This document shows positions 54,330-64,000 of a stretch of DNA of 64,000 nucleotides, one piece after another. Every line of letters starts with the position of its first letter. The stretch's first letter is position 1. Below the pieces are notes generated by a model, which was given only the letters and a program-made list of their open reading frames with translations, was not told the origin of the DNA and did no database searches. The translations under genes were made by a program, and so were the position numbers. Source of the stretch: Planctomycetota bacterium (GTDB lineage: Bacteria; Planctomycetota; UBA1135); contig JABHIE010000031.1 in NCBI GenBank assembly GCA_018671175.1, positions 292,128-356,127 on the forward strand, given 5' to 3'.

Positions 54330-55802
54330 TTACTCTTGAGTCTCGGGTCGCATATGCGGGAAGAGCAAGACATCGCGAATCGAGTCGTTGCCGGTTAGAA
54401 CCATGACAAGCCGGTCAATGCCCAAACCGCAGCCACCTGTTGGGGGCATGCCATAGGCAAGCGCGCGGACGAAGTCGTAGTCGACCTGATTCGGCGACTC
54501 GGGGTCAGCATCGGCGACTTGCTCTTGGAGTTTGGCGAGCTGGATTTGCGGGTCATTGAGCTCGCTGTATGCATTGGCCAATTCCATGCCGCCAAGGAAA
54601 AACTCAAATCGCTCGGCCCACTCGGGGTCGTCGGTTTTGGCCTTGGTGAGCGGGCAAATAGCAGCAGGGTAATCCATCACGAAAACGGGGCCACGCAGTT
54701 GCGGCTCAACCAACTCTTCGAAGAGGTCATTGACCGACTTCCAGTAAGCGTAATCACCCTCGCCAGCAGAGTCGAAACCTGCCGTTTTGCGTGCTGCCGC
54801 AACAGCGTCTCGGTCGGCTGGGTCACAGCCCACATGCTCTTGGAAGGCGTCGCGATATTGCACACGAGCAAAAGGCGGTGTCAAATCAAAAACTTCGCTG
54901 CGGAAGGTCGTGGTGATTGCACCACATTCTTTTTGACAACCCGCTTCAATCGCCGCACCCACAACCAATTCTTGCACCATTTCGGCCATGCGCTCGTAAT
55001 CGGCGTATGCCTCGTACCACTCGACCATCGTGAACTCAGGGTTGTGGCGAGTCGAAATGCCTTCGTTGCGGAAGACGCGACCCATTTCAAAGACACGCTC
55101 CATGCCGCCGACGATAAGGCGCTTGAGTGGCAATTCAAGCGCAATCCGCAAATAGAGCCCCATATCGAGGGCATTGTGATGCGTGGTAAATGGCGCCGCA
55201 TTAGCGCCGCCGTAAATCGATTGCAAAACGGGCGTCTCAACTTCGGCATAACCGTGTTTGTGGAAAACCTCTCGCATGCCACGCAAAATCGCCGAACGCC
55301 TCAGGAAACCATCACGGACGCCTTCATTGGCGAAGAGGTCGACATAGCGCATGCGGGCCCGCAGCTCAGTATCGCTAAGACCATCTTGCTTGTCGGCGGG
55401 TGGGTTGAGCAGGGCTTTCGTCAAAATCGCGAACTGATGCCCATACAAAGATGGCTGCCCTTTTTGCGTCGCCTGCAAAGGGCCGGTAGCCGTGATGATG
55501 TCGCCTAAATTGAGCGTACTCAAAATGGCGAAATCGTCTGCACTCAAATTAGCCTTTTCAAGGACGACCTGAATTTTGCCGCTTTGATCGCCTAAATCGA
55601 TAAAAGCCAATTTGCCATAACCACGGCGCCCCAACACACGACCGCAAACGGTTGCAGTCTCGCCTTGGCGGGTTTCAAAAGCCGCCAAAAGGTCAGCCGC
55701 CATTTCGCGGTTGTCGGGGGAGCGAGCAGGGTAGGCATCGTGGCCAAGCTCGCGCAGTGCGGCAAGCTTGTCGAGTCGGTCGGGGTGGAAGTGTTCGGAC
55801 AT
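54330..55802 (-). CDS. lysS: Lysyl-tRNA synthetase, class II
   Basis: 490 aa from ATG 55802 (MSEHFHPDRLDKL); the frame is open to 55868 but that part overlaps the tRNA-Ala terminator tail. N-terminal OB anticodon-binding domain (TVCGRVLGRRGYGKLAFIDLGDQSGKIQVVL); class II motif 2 (FEMGRVFRNEGISTRHNPEFTMVEWYEAYADY) and motif 3 (GMPPTGGCGLGIDRLVMVLTG). Charges tRNA-Lys. It is separated from tRNA-Ala by a terminator, so it has its own start upstream. It is followed by a LolCDE-like operon ten bases away. Confidence 0.95.
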   Translation of the reverse strand: MSEHFHPDRLDKLAALRELGHDAYPARSPDNREMAADLLAAFETRQGETATVCGRVLGRRGYGKLAFIDLGDQSGKIQVVLEKANLSADDFAILSTLNLGDIITATGPLQATQKGQPSLYGHQFAILTKALLNPPADKQDGLSDTELRARMRYVDLFANEGVRDGFLRRSAILRGMREVFHKHGYAEVETPVLQSIYGGANAAPFTTHHNALDMGLYLRIALELPLKRLIVGGMERVFEMGRVFRNEGISTRHNPEFTMVEWYEAYADYERMAEMVQELVVGAAIEAGCQKECGAITTTFRSEVFDLTPPFARVQYRDAFQEHVGCDPADRDAVAAARKTAGFDSAGEGDYAYWKSVNDLFEELVEPQLRGPVFVMDYPAAICPLTKAKTDDPEWAERFEFFLGGMELANAYSELNDPQIQLAKLQEQVADADPESPNQVDYDFVRALAYGMPPTGGCGLGIDRLVMVLTGNDSIRDVLLFPHMRPETQE

Positions 55803-55868
55803 GGCGATTATTTGGGAGCGACGGATAAGACGCCGATTGTGCGCGGCCGCTTGTTTTTGCAGAGGCAC

Positions 55869-55904
55869 AAAAAAAGCCCACAGGCCATAGCGTAGCCTGC
55901 GGGC
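55869..55904 (-). terminator. Intrinsic terminator after tRNA-Ala
   Basis: On the minus strand a ten-pair stem GCCCGCAGGC/GCCTGTGGGC (one G.U) with a nine-base loop is followed by seven Ts. It lies 11 bases past the tRNA-Ala CCA and just upstream of lysS. Confidence 0.85.
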
Positions 55905-55914
55905 GGATGTTTCG

Positions 55915-55990
55915 TGGTGGAGCCTAGCGGGGTCGAACCGCTGACCTCCACACTGCCAGTGTGGCGCTCTACCAACTGAGCTAAGGCCCC
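55915..55990 (-). tRNA. tRNA-Ala, anticodon GGC, with encoded CCA
   Basis: 76 bases. Acceptor GGGGCCT/AGGCTCC with one G.U, D-arm GCTC-AGTTGGTA-GAGC, anticodon arm CCACA-CTGGCAG-TGTGG (GGC), T-arm AGCGG-TTCGACC-CCGCT, discriminator A and genomic CCA. The acceptor has the wobble at pair 3 (G3.U70) that is the alanine identity element. Followed by an intrinsic terminator. Confidence 0.96.
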
Positions 55991-56088
55991 GTCACGAAAC
56001 GAGCCAGCGACCTAGGCCGCATGGGGGCAGAAAGTTTAGCGGTGCGGTGGCCTGTGACAAGGGGCGGCAAGGTAAAATCCTTGCTTCC

Positions 56089-58653
56089 ATGGCTTCCTAC
56101 GACTTTACGGCAATTGAGTCGCGCTGGCAGAAATGCTGGCTCGACAACGCAACCTTCCGCACGCTTGGCCCAGGCGATGAGGGCTTTGATATATCTAAGC
56201 CCAAATTTTATGTGCTTGATATGTTTCCCTACCCATCGGGCGCGGGTTTGCATGTCGGCCACCCCAAGGGCTACACCGCGACTGACATCCTTGCCCGCTA
56301 TAAACGGCATCGTGGTTTTAATGTGTTGCACCCCATGGGCTGGGACGCTTTTGGTTTGCCCGCTGAGCAATATGCGATTCAGACTGGCACGCATCCCGCT
56401 GTTACGACAAAGAAAAATGTCGATCACTTCCGCGAGCAATTGCGGGCACTCGGCCTGAGCTATGACTGGCAGCGCGAGGTCAACACGACCGACCCTAAGT
56501 ATGTGCGCTGGACACAATGGATTTTTTCCAAGCTCTATGAAAAGGGTTTGGCCTATCAAAGTGAGGTGCCCGTTTGGTGGTGCGAGGCTTTGGGCACTGT
56601 TTTGGCCAACGAAGAGGTGATTGACGGTCGCAGTGAGCGCGGAAGTCATCCTTGTGTGAAACGGCCGCTCCGCCAATGGATGCTACGAATCACCCAATAT
56701 GCAGACCGTTTGCTCGCCGACCTAGAAGGCCTTGATTGGCCTGACTCGGTTAAGGCAATGCAGCGCGAATGGATTGGCCGCAGCGAGGGCGCTGAGGTGC
56801 GTTTTGCCGTTGATGGCGCGACAGGCGACGATGGAGCTGCCGCTGAATTCACGGTTTTCACGACTCGGCCTGATACGCTTTTTGGTGCGACTTTTTGCGT
56901 GTTGTCTCCTGAGCATCCGTTGGTCGATTCTATTGCTGCAGAGAGCCAGAAAGAGGCGATTGAAGCTTATCGGCTTGAAGCTTCACGCAAGAGTGATCTT
57001 GAGCGGGCCGAATTGCAAAAAGACAAGACCGGTGTGTTTACGGGCGCGTATGCGATTAACCCTGTTTTTGAAGAGGGCGACCCGCGGCGGCGCGTGCCCA
57101 TTTGGGTTGCCGATTATGTTCTGATGACTTACGGCACGGGTTGCATCATGTGCGTGCCCGGCGGTGATGAGCGTGATTTTGAGTTTGCGCAAAAATATGA
57201 CTTGCCGGTTGTGTTCGTGGTTAAGCCCGATGCCGATGGTGCCGATGCCGATGCCGCTGCCGAGGCTTGCTCTACTGGCGATGGCGTGATGCAAAATTCC
57301 GAGTGGCTAGACGGCAAACGCGTCGCTGTTGCTAAAGCTGAAATGTGCGCCTGGCTCGAAGAGCGAAAGATTGGTCACGCCAAAGTGACTTATCGTTTGC
57401 GCGATTGGTTGTTTAGTCGCCAGCGTTATTGGGGCGAACCGTTTCCGTTGTTGCACGATCAAGAGGGGCAGGTGCGGTTGGTCGCTGAGGCCGATTTGCC
57501 CGTGAGCTTGCCTGTGCTTGATGATTTCCGCCCGAATGCAGAGGGCGACCCGCCATTGGCGAGAGCGACCGAATGGTGTGAGGTCGTTGATGCTGATGGC
57601 AAAGTTTGGCGCCGCGAAACAAACTCGATGCCGCAATGGGCGGGCTCTTGCTGGTACTACTTGCGCTTTTGCGATCCGCAAAACGATATGGCGGCCTGGG
57701 ACCCAAAAATCGAGGAGTACTGGATGCCCGTCGATCTTTATGTCGGTGGCGCAGAGCATGCTGTTTTGCATTTACTCTATGCTCGTTTTTGGCACAAGGT
57801 TTTGTTTGACTGTGGCTTGGTCTCGACAAACGAGCCTTTTCAAAAATTGGTCAATCAGGGTATGGTCCAATCATTCGCATACAAAAATACAGACGGCGTG
57901 TTGATCCCGGTCGATGAAGTCAAAGAAGCCGATGATGGGCATTTTGAAATGATTGCCAGCGGCGAACCCGTCGAGCGTTTCGTGGCCAAAATGAGTAAAT
58001 CCTTGCGCAATGTCGTCAACCCAGATGATGTAATCGCTGAATACGGCTCCGACACGATGCGGCTTTATGAGGCATTTATGGGCCCGGTTACGGCAAGTGC
58101 TCCATGGAACCCACGCGATTTGCCGGGTGTGCATCGATTCTTACAACGCTCGTGGCGTGTGTTTGATGCGGGCCTTTCCGATACTCCAAACGATGCTGTT
58201 GAGCGTGCTTTGCATGCCTGCACGAAAAAGGTGACCACAGATCTTGACGCCATGGCAAACAACACGGCTTTGGCGGCAATGATGGAATTCGTCAATACAG
58301 CCACAAAAGAAAAGGCGCAATTGACAGCGAATCAAGGGTCGCGTTTTGCTTTATTGCTTGAGCCTTTCGCGCCGCATTTAGCCGAAGAATTCTGGTCGAT
58401 GTGTGGGGGCCAAGGCTCATGCGCGTGGGCCGATTGGCCAACCTTTGATGAATCGATGTTGGTCTCTGACACAATCGAATTGCCTGTTCAGGTCAATGGC
58501 AAGCTGCGTGGGCGTGTTACGGTGCCGGCTGATGCACCGCATGATGATGTCGAGGCTGCCGCCGTTGCTGAAGTCGCGGCGCATCTTCAAGGCAAAACAA
58601 TCCGTAAGGCGATTGTTGTCCCTGGCCGTATGGTCAATTTGATAGCGAATTAA
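56089..58653 (+). CDS. leuS: Leucyl-tRNA synthetase
   Basis: 854 aa from ATG 56089 ([17 protein letters not shown]), which matches the family start; the frame extends 14 codons further without similarity. HIGH-type motif in [23 protein letters not shown]1 editing domain ([20 protein letters not shown], the T-rich site; [20 protein letters not shown]); [10 protein letters not shown]-type segment; KMSKS in [20 protein letters not shown]-terminal domain VNGKLRGRV. Editing residues appear in place, so a functional hydrolytic editing site is expected. A TAAAAT hexamer (56073-56078) eleven bases before the ATG may be the -10, leaving almost no leader. ubiD follows three bases later. Confidence 0.96.
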   Translation: MASYDFTAIESRWQKCWLDNATFRTLGPGDEGFDISKPKFYVLDMFPYPSGAGLHVGHPKGYTATDILARYKRHRGFNVLHPMGWDAFGLPAEQYAIQTGTHPAVTTKKNVDHFREQLRALGLSYDWQREVNTTDPKYVRWTQWIFSKLYEKGLAYQSEVPVWWCEALGTVLANEEVIDGRSERGSHPCVKRPLRQWMLRITQYADRLLADLEGLDWPDSVKAMQREWIGRSEGAEVRFAVDGATGDDGAAAEFTVFTTRPDTLFGATFCVLSPEHPLVDSIAAESQKEAIEAYRLEASRKSDLERAELQKDKTGVFTGAYAINPVFEEGDPRRRVPIWVADYVLMTYGTGCIMCVPGGDERDFEFAQKYDLPVVFVVKPDADGADADAAAEACSTGDGVMQNSEWLDGKRVAVAKAEMCAWLEERKIGHAKVTYRLRDWLFSRQRYWGEPFPLLHDQEGQVRLVAEADLPVSLPVLDDFRPNAEGDPPLARATEWCEVVDADGKVWRRETNSMPQWAGSCWYYLRFCDPQNDMAAWDPKIEEYWMPVDLYVGGAEHAVLHLLYARFWHKVLFDCGLVSTNEPFQKLVNQGMVQSFAYKNTDGVLIPVDEVKEADDGHFEMIASGEPVERFVAKMSKSLRNVVNPDDVIAEYGSDTMRLYEAFMGPVTASAPWNPRDLPGVHRFLQRSWRVFDAGLSDTPNDAVERALHACTKKVTTDLDAMANNTALAAMMEFVNTATKEKAQLTANQGSRFALLLEPFAPHLAEEFWSMCGGQGSCAWADWPTFDESMLVSDTIELPVQVNGKLRGRVTVPADAPHDDVEAAAVAEVAAHLQGKTIRKAIVVPGRMVNLIAN

Positions 58654-58656
58654 ATC

Positions 58657-60114
58657 ATGGTCATTAATAGTCTTTCAGAATGGATTGCGGTGCTTGACGA
58701 TGCGGGCGAGTTGATTCGCATTTCCGCCGAGGTCGACCCCAAACTTGAGTTAAGCGAGATTGTCGATCGCATTTCCAAAGAGCAGGGCGCACCCAATCGT
58801 GCTGTCTTATTTGAAAATGTAAAGGGCTCGGCATTGCCCGTTTTTGTAAATGCATTCGGCTCCCGCGAGCGAGTAGGCCTTTCTCTCGGCGTAAATTCCA
58901 TGGAAGACCATGCAGCTCGCTTGGAAGATTTGCTTGAGCAGTCGCCTCCTGAAGGCTTGCTCGAAAAACTAAAGATGTTGCCCAAGTTGGCGCAAGTCGG
59001 GAAATGGTTTCCTAAAAAAGTTTCAAGCTCACCCTGCCAAGAAGTCGTGCTAAAAGGCGATGATGTCGATTTGGGTTTACTCCCGGTTTTGACAACATGG
59101 CCCGATGACGCTGGGCCGTTTATTACATTTCCTTTGTGCGTGACGAATGACCCTGAAACGGGGCGTCGCAACATGGGCACATACCGCTTGCAAGTGATGG
59201 GCAAAACCGAAACGGGTTTTCATTCTCATTTGCATAAAGATGCGCGGCGACATTTAAATAAGGCGCAAGAAAGCGGTGACCGCATTCCGGTTGCGGTTGT
59301 TATTGGCGCAGACCCAGCGACTTGTTTTGCGAGTGTAGTGCCTGCTCCGCCAGATGTTGACGAGTTGATGTTGGCTGGTTTTCTGCGCAATAAGCCCGTG
59401 CCGCTTGTGCCATGTTTGACGGTACCGCTTGAGGTGCCTGCCACGGCTGAAATCGTTTTAGAGGGCTGGGTCGATCCGGCCGAAGTTAGGCGCGAAGGGC
59501 CTTTTGGCGACCACACGGGCTTTTATAGCCTTGCCGATGATTATCCCGTTTTTCATGTCGAGTGCATGACCATGCGTAAAAATGCGGTTTATCACACAAC
59601 GCTAGTTGGCCGCCCTCCGCAAGAAGACTGCTGGATGACTGAGGGCATTGAGCGGTTGCTACTACCTGTTTTGCGCAAGCAATTCCCAGAGGTGCTCGAT
59701 TACCGCATGCCATTCGAGGGCGTCGCGCATAATTTAATGTATCTCAAAATCAAAAAGCAATACCCAGGTCATGCGCGCAAACTCATGAATGCCATTTGGG
59801 GTCTAGGCCAAGCCATGTTCACAAAGGTGATTGTTGTTGTCGATGACGACTGCGATATTCATAGTGATTCCGAGGTGGCGTGGCGCGTGCTCAACAACAT
59901 TGACCCTCAGCGCGATCTCGAATTTACGCTCGGACCAATGGAAGTGCTTGATCACGCGAGTCGCTCGTTTTGCTATGGATCGAAAGTCGGCATTGACGCC
60001 ACTAAGAAGATGCCTGAAGAGGGCTTTCAACGCGAGTGGCCCGATGCCATCGTGATGGATGCAGAAACAAAATCTCGTGTGAGTTCCCGTTGGTCAGAAT
60101 TTGGTTTGTCATGA
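58657..60114 (+). CDS. ubiD: UbiD-family prenylated-FMN decarboxylase
   Basis: 485 aa. Decarboxylates an aromatic or alpha,beta-unsaturated acid using prFMN made by UbiX (7864-8469). Seen: NRAVLFENVKGSALPVFVNAF, PFITFPLCVTNDPETGRRNMGTYRLQV, HLHKDARRH, and REGPFGDHTGFYS with the catalytic Glu and the Glu/Arg pair. In ubiquinone makers it acts on 3-polyprenyl-4-hydroxybenzoate; in futalosine menaquinone makers it acts on the prenylated naphthoate (MqnL). The second fits the other quinone genes here better but is inferred. It lies three bases after leuS and overlaps the next gene by ATGA. Confidence 0.93.
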   Translation: MVINSLSEWIAVLDDAGELIRISAEVDPKLELSEIVDRISKEQGAPNRAVLFENVKGSALPVFVNAFGSRERVGLSLGVNSMEDHAARLEDLLEQSPPEGLLEKLKMLPKLAQVGKWFPKKVSSSPCQEVVLKGDDVDLGLLPVLTTWPDDAGPFITFPLCVTNDPETGRRNMGTYRLQVMGKTETGFHSHLHKDARRHLNKAQESGDRIPVAVVIGADPATCFASVVPAPPDVDELMLAGFLRNKPVPLVPCLTVPLEVPATAEIVLEGWVDPAEVRREGPFGDHTGFYSLADDYPVFHVECMTMRKNAVYHTTLVGRPPQEDCWMTEGIERLLLPVLRKQFPEVLDYRMPFEGVAHNLMYLKIKKQYPGHARKLMNAIWGLGQAMFTKVIVVVDDDCDIHSDSEVAWRVLNNIDPQRDLEFTLGPMEVLDHASRSFCYGSKVGIDATKKMPEEGFQREWPDAIVMDAETKSRVSSRWSEFGLS

Positions 60115-61628
60115 AAGTTGCCATCATCCTCGTTTTAGCCTTGCTCTCAAGTTGTGCCGGCGCTTTGTCTCAGGGCCTCGAAGGGCCACTCGCTTCGGCC
60201 GGTGAAAACCGACCTGAGCTCGTCAAGGTTCTTGTGCATTATTGGCAATCCGGCGACTCGCAAAAATATCAGGCCGCTCGTTTTTTGATTGAGAATATGC
60301 CTGGGCAGGGTTTTGCCGAATTGGTTTTTTTTGACGGCGACGGAAACGAGGTTTCTTATGAGGCCCTCGATTACGCAGACTACAAAGAGGCCCGTGCGGC
60401 CTTCGAATCGCTTGAAAAAGAAAAAGGCAGCATCGATTACAAGAAAAAGCGATTCGATTCTGATTTGCAGACGGTCTCGGCTGATTTTTTGATTCAGCAC
60501 ATCGATGCAGCATTTTCCGCTTGGCGTGAACTGCCCTGGGCGGCTGAAATGTCATGGGATACTTTCCGCGAGCACATCTTGCCGTATCGAGGTTCAAATG
60601 AGCCTTTGGGGCTATGGCGCACCGAATGGCGTGAGCGTATTGCTGGCGACATCCTTGCTATGAGCGATGCGAGTCAGCCCAAAGAGGCAGCGGCTCTGAT
60701 CAATAAAGAAGCTGGGCGCTTGGTTCGCTTTCGTGAGATTTTTTATCTGCACCCGACCGATCAAGGTTATGACGAAATGCTTAAGCGCGGCTCGGGGCGT
60801 TGCGAAGACATGTCTAACATGATTACTTTTGGCATGAGAGCCAATGCGGTCGCGGTTGGGCAAGATTACACGCCAGCCTGGGCAACCCGCGACAACAATC
60901 ACGCCTGGACAGCTCTTTTGGGGCCCGATGGCCGCGGCGACGCACCGCTCAGCACGATTGCGGCAAAAATTTATCGCAAGATGTTTTCCATTCAGCCTGA
61001 TGCTCCGACTTTGCATAAAGGCCCTGGCGAAGAGTTGCCCGGTTGGTTGCGATCCACTCATTTCACCGATGTCACCGATGAATACATGAGTGCGCATACT
61101 TTTGACTTCCCTCTCATCGAGGCTCCAAACCCTGAGCATGTTTTCGCAAGCTTGGCGGTCTTTAACGGAGGCCGTTGGGTTGGCCTAGCCGTTGGCAGGG
61201 TTAATCACGATTCCATGATGGCCCGCTTCGAGCAAATCGGTGGTCGCATTTGCTATCTGCCCGGCTATGTGCGCAGCGGCAACATCGTGCCCGCCAACGC
61301 GCCCTTTTTGCTCCGTCAAGATGGCACGCGCCACATCCTTGATGGGGGTGCTGGCACTTGCGCTGTGGCCATGACAACTTTGCGACCCGAGCATGGCGAC
61401 GCTGACACTCAATCGAATTACCCTGAATTAAAAGTGCAGTCAGGCAAAACCTACGAGCTTTTTTTCTGGGATGGCGAGTGGCAATCTCACGGCCGTAAAG
61501 AATCCGGCGATAAACCAGTCGTCTTTGAGGAATTGCCCATAAACCGGCTCTATTGGCTCGTTGAAGACGGTTCGCGCAAGTTAGAGCGCATCTTCACCGT
61601 CGAAAACGGCAAGCCGCGTTATTGGTAA
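60111..61628 (+). CDS. Transglutaminase-like lipoprotein
   Basis: 505 aa from ATG 60111, which overlaps the ubiD stop (ATGA) and starts a lipoprotein signal peptide (MKVAIILVLALLSSC; Cys15). The central part carries a transglutaminase-like triad: GSGRCEDMSNMITFG (Cys231), RDNNHAWTALLGPDG (His264 and a downstream Asp). The C-terminal region (DGVLRQDGTRHILDGGAG...; FELFFWDGEWQSHGRKE) is beta-rich. Likely periplasmic amide-bond-cleaving or peptidoglycan/peptide-modifying enzyme; the substrate is unknown. It is the third transglutaminase-like protein in the window, but is not related in layout to the giant pair. Tail overlaps the next gene by ten bases. Confidence 0.78.
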   Translation: MKVAIILVLALLSSCAGALSQGLEGPLASAGENRPELVKVLVHYWQSGDSQKYQAARFLIENMPGQGFAELVFFDGDGNEVSYEALDYADYKEARAAFESLEKEKGSIDYKKKRFDSDLQTVSADFLIQHIDAAFSAWRELPWAAEMSWDTFREHILPYRGSNEPLGLWRTEWRERIAGDILAMSDASQPKEAAALINKEAGRLVRFREIFYLHPTDQGYDEMLKRGSGRCEDMSNMITFGMRANAVAVGQDYTPAWATRDNNHAWTALLGPDGRGDAPLSTIAAKIYRKMFSIQPDAPTLHKGPGEELPGWLRSTHFTDVTDEYMSAHTFDFPLIEAPNPEHVFASLAVFNGGRWVGLAVGRVNHDSMMARFEQIGGRICYLPGYVRSGNIVPANAPFLLRQDGTRHILDGGAGTCAVAMTTLRPEHGDADTQSNYPELKVQSGKTYELFFWDGEWQSHGRKESGDKPVVFEELPINRLYWLVEDGSRKLERIFTVENGKPRYW

Positions 61629-62206
61629 TCGGCCGGCAGAGTCTCAAGTAGCGCGAGCACATCTTCTTTAGAAAAAGAATTGGGCTCGGCTGAAATCGTA
61701 AGGATTACAAAACGATTGTCGAGAGGAATCGGCAGGTAGTAGTTGACAGTCTCACCACCCTGGCGGATTTCGAGACGGACGCCCGCTTCAAGGGTTTGCC
61801 CCCTAAACGGGATGAGCCATTCTTCTTGGCTGAGAATTTCGGCAGTGCTTTCGCCCGTTGGGTTTGGCGATGCGGGCTCGGTTGCCATGGGGTTTTGAGA
61901 GACCCAAATCTCAGTGTCGTCGTCAGGGGCGTCATCCATGCCCGTGATACTGATGACGAGTCGATCAGCTTCTGAAGAATAGAAAACAGTTGTCGTGAAT
62001 TCTCCGTCTGGCGCAAAACTGACTTTGGGCTCGCATTGCGCAGGAATGGCAATCGGCAGAACCGAGTCTGCGCGCATGCGGATTTCTGTTGCGTCGAAAG
62101 TGGCATTTGCCTTATGAAAGACATACCAAGTTCCGCCACCGAGGGCGAGCGTAATCAAAAGGAGAGTGACACCGCACCCCGCAGCTATCTTTTTTCCAGC
62201 AGTCAT
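61619..62206 (-). CDS. Hypothetical membrane-anchored protein
   Basis: 195 aa. One N-terminal transmembrane segment (GVTLLLITLALGGGTWYVF), then about 165 exported residues that look beta-rich with acidic stretches (MDDAPDDDTEIWV). No family recognised. It is convergent with the transglutaminase-like gene (ten-base overlap) and divergent from the thiC leader 40-odd bases upstream. Confidence 0.62.
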   Translation of the reverse strand: MTAGKKIAAGCGVTLLLITLALGGGTWYVFHKANATFDATEIRMRADSVLPIAIPAQCEPKVSFAPDGEFTTTVFYSSEADRLVISITGMDDAPDDDTEIWVSQNPMATEPASPNPTGESTAEILSQEEWLIPFRGQTLEAGVRLEIRQGGETVNYYLPIPLDNRFVILTISAEPNSFSKEDVLALLETLPADYQ

Positions 62207-62240
62207 GCGGAGAAGTATAGGGAATCGGCCTATCGTGGCT

Positions 62241-62246
62241 TATAGT
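62241..62246 (+). promoter_or_regulatory. Putative -10 box of thiC
   Basis: TATAGT, six bases before the first base of the TPP aptamer, so the transcript would begin at about the aptamer's 5' end. The -35 is not convincing. Confidence 0.4.
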
Positions 62247-62251
62247 GATGG

Positions 62252-63971
<1,720 letters not shown>

Positions 63972-64000
63972 CGGCCTTGCAAATGCTTAAGTCGCTCACC

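Noticed and set aside
54519-55508. A 329-codon open frame on the plus strand opposite lysS
   Set aside because: Antisense shadow of a well-supported LysRS; no motif of its own.

Overview
The window is gene-dense bacterial chromosome. It has about 39 protein genes, two tRNA genes and one riboswitch, with no gap above about 300 bases and no insertion sequence, prophage, CRISPR array or rRNA. The envelope genes indicate a Gram-negative cell: LolCDE-like ABC genes, an HflK/HflC-like pair, lipoproteins and many signal peptides. Menaquinone-type prenyl genes (UbiE, UbiX, UbiA and UbiD families), glutathione synthesis and a selenocysteine system are also present. Shine-Dalgarno motifs are rare. Large secreted TPR/DUF3857/transglutaminase-like proteins and M36/M16 peptidases recall Planctomycetota-like or other deep Gram-negative lineages. 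That placement is inference only; no marker here is decisive.

Layout. 1-3043 (-): translationally coupled ruvB, a SpoIID-like gene and tgt (tgt cut by the window edge). 3225-6383 (+): a large beta-propeller lipoprotein. 6429-12228 (+): ubiE/menG, a CPBP protease, ubiX, ubiA, holA and mutL, almost all overlapping. 12225-13052 (-): a hypothetical gene. 13067-16622 (+): an inactive/active M16 peptidase pair and miaA. 16575-17567 (-): an EEP-fold phosphodiesterase. 17633-21666 (+): two SPFH proteins and a GT-C/TPR membrane protein. 28664-21663 (-): recJ, yqaA-like, polA and a CBS-containing cation/proton antiporter. 28736-32233 (+): an unusual MFS transporter and selA. 32230-34089 (-): an M36-like metallopeptidase. 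34147-36711 (+): selD, itself a selenoprotein with in-frame UGA, then the tRNA-Sec gene and gshA. 44178-36668 (-): two giant tandem TPR/DUF3857/transglutaminase-like proteins, the second with a dead active site. 44238-51008 (+): an SOS unit of lexA, dinB and dnaE2 followed by a secreted esterase-like gene. 55990-51018 (-): tRNA-Ala, a terminator, lysS and a LolCDE-like transporter. 56089-61628 (+): leuS, ubiD and a transglutaminase-like lipoprotein. 61619-62206 (-): a small membrane-anchored protein. 62241-63971 (+): a TPP riboswitch and thiC.

How the genes work together. Selenium: selA, selD and tRNA-Sec lie within 5 kb. selD needs its own product, because UGA codon 16 must be read as Sec; selB is not in the window. 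DNA repair and mutagenesis: ruvB, mutL, recJ, polA and the lexA-dinB-dnaE2 cassette, whose DnaE2 has lost its PHP metal ligands. Quinones: ubiE/ubiX/ubiA plus the distant ubiD fit the late steps of a futalosine-type menaquinone route. Packing is extreme, with many ATGA start/stop couplings and several convergent pairs sharing a four-base CTAA/TTAG stop overlap.
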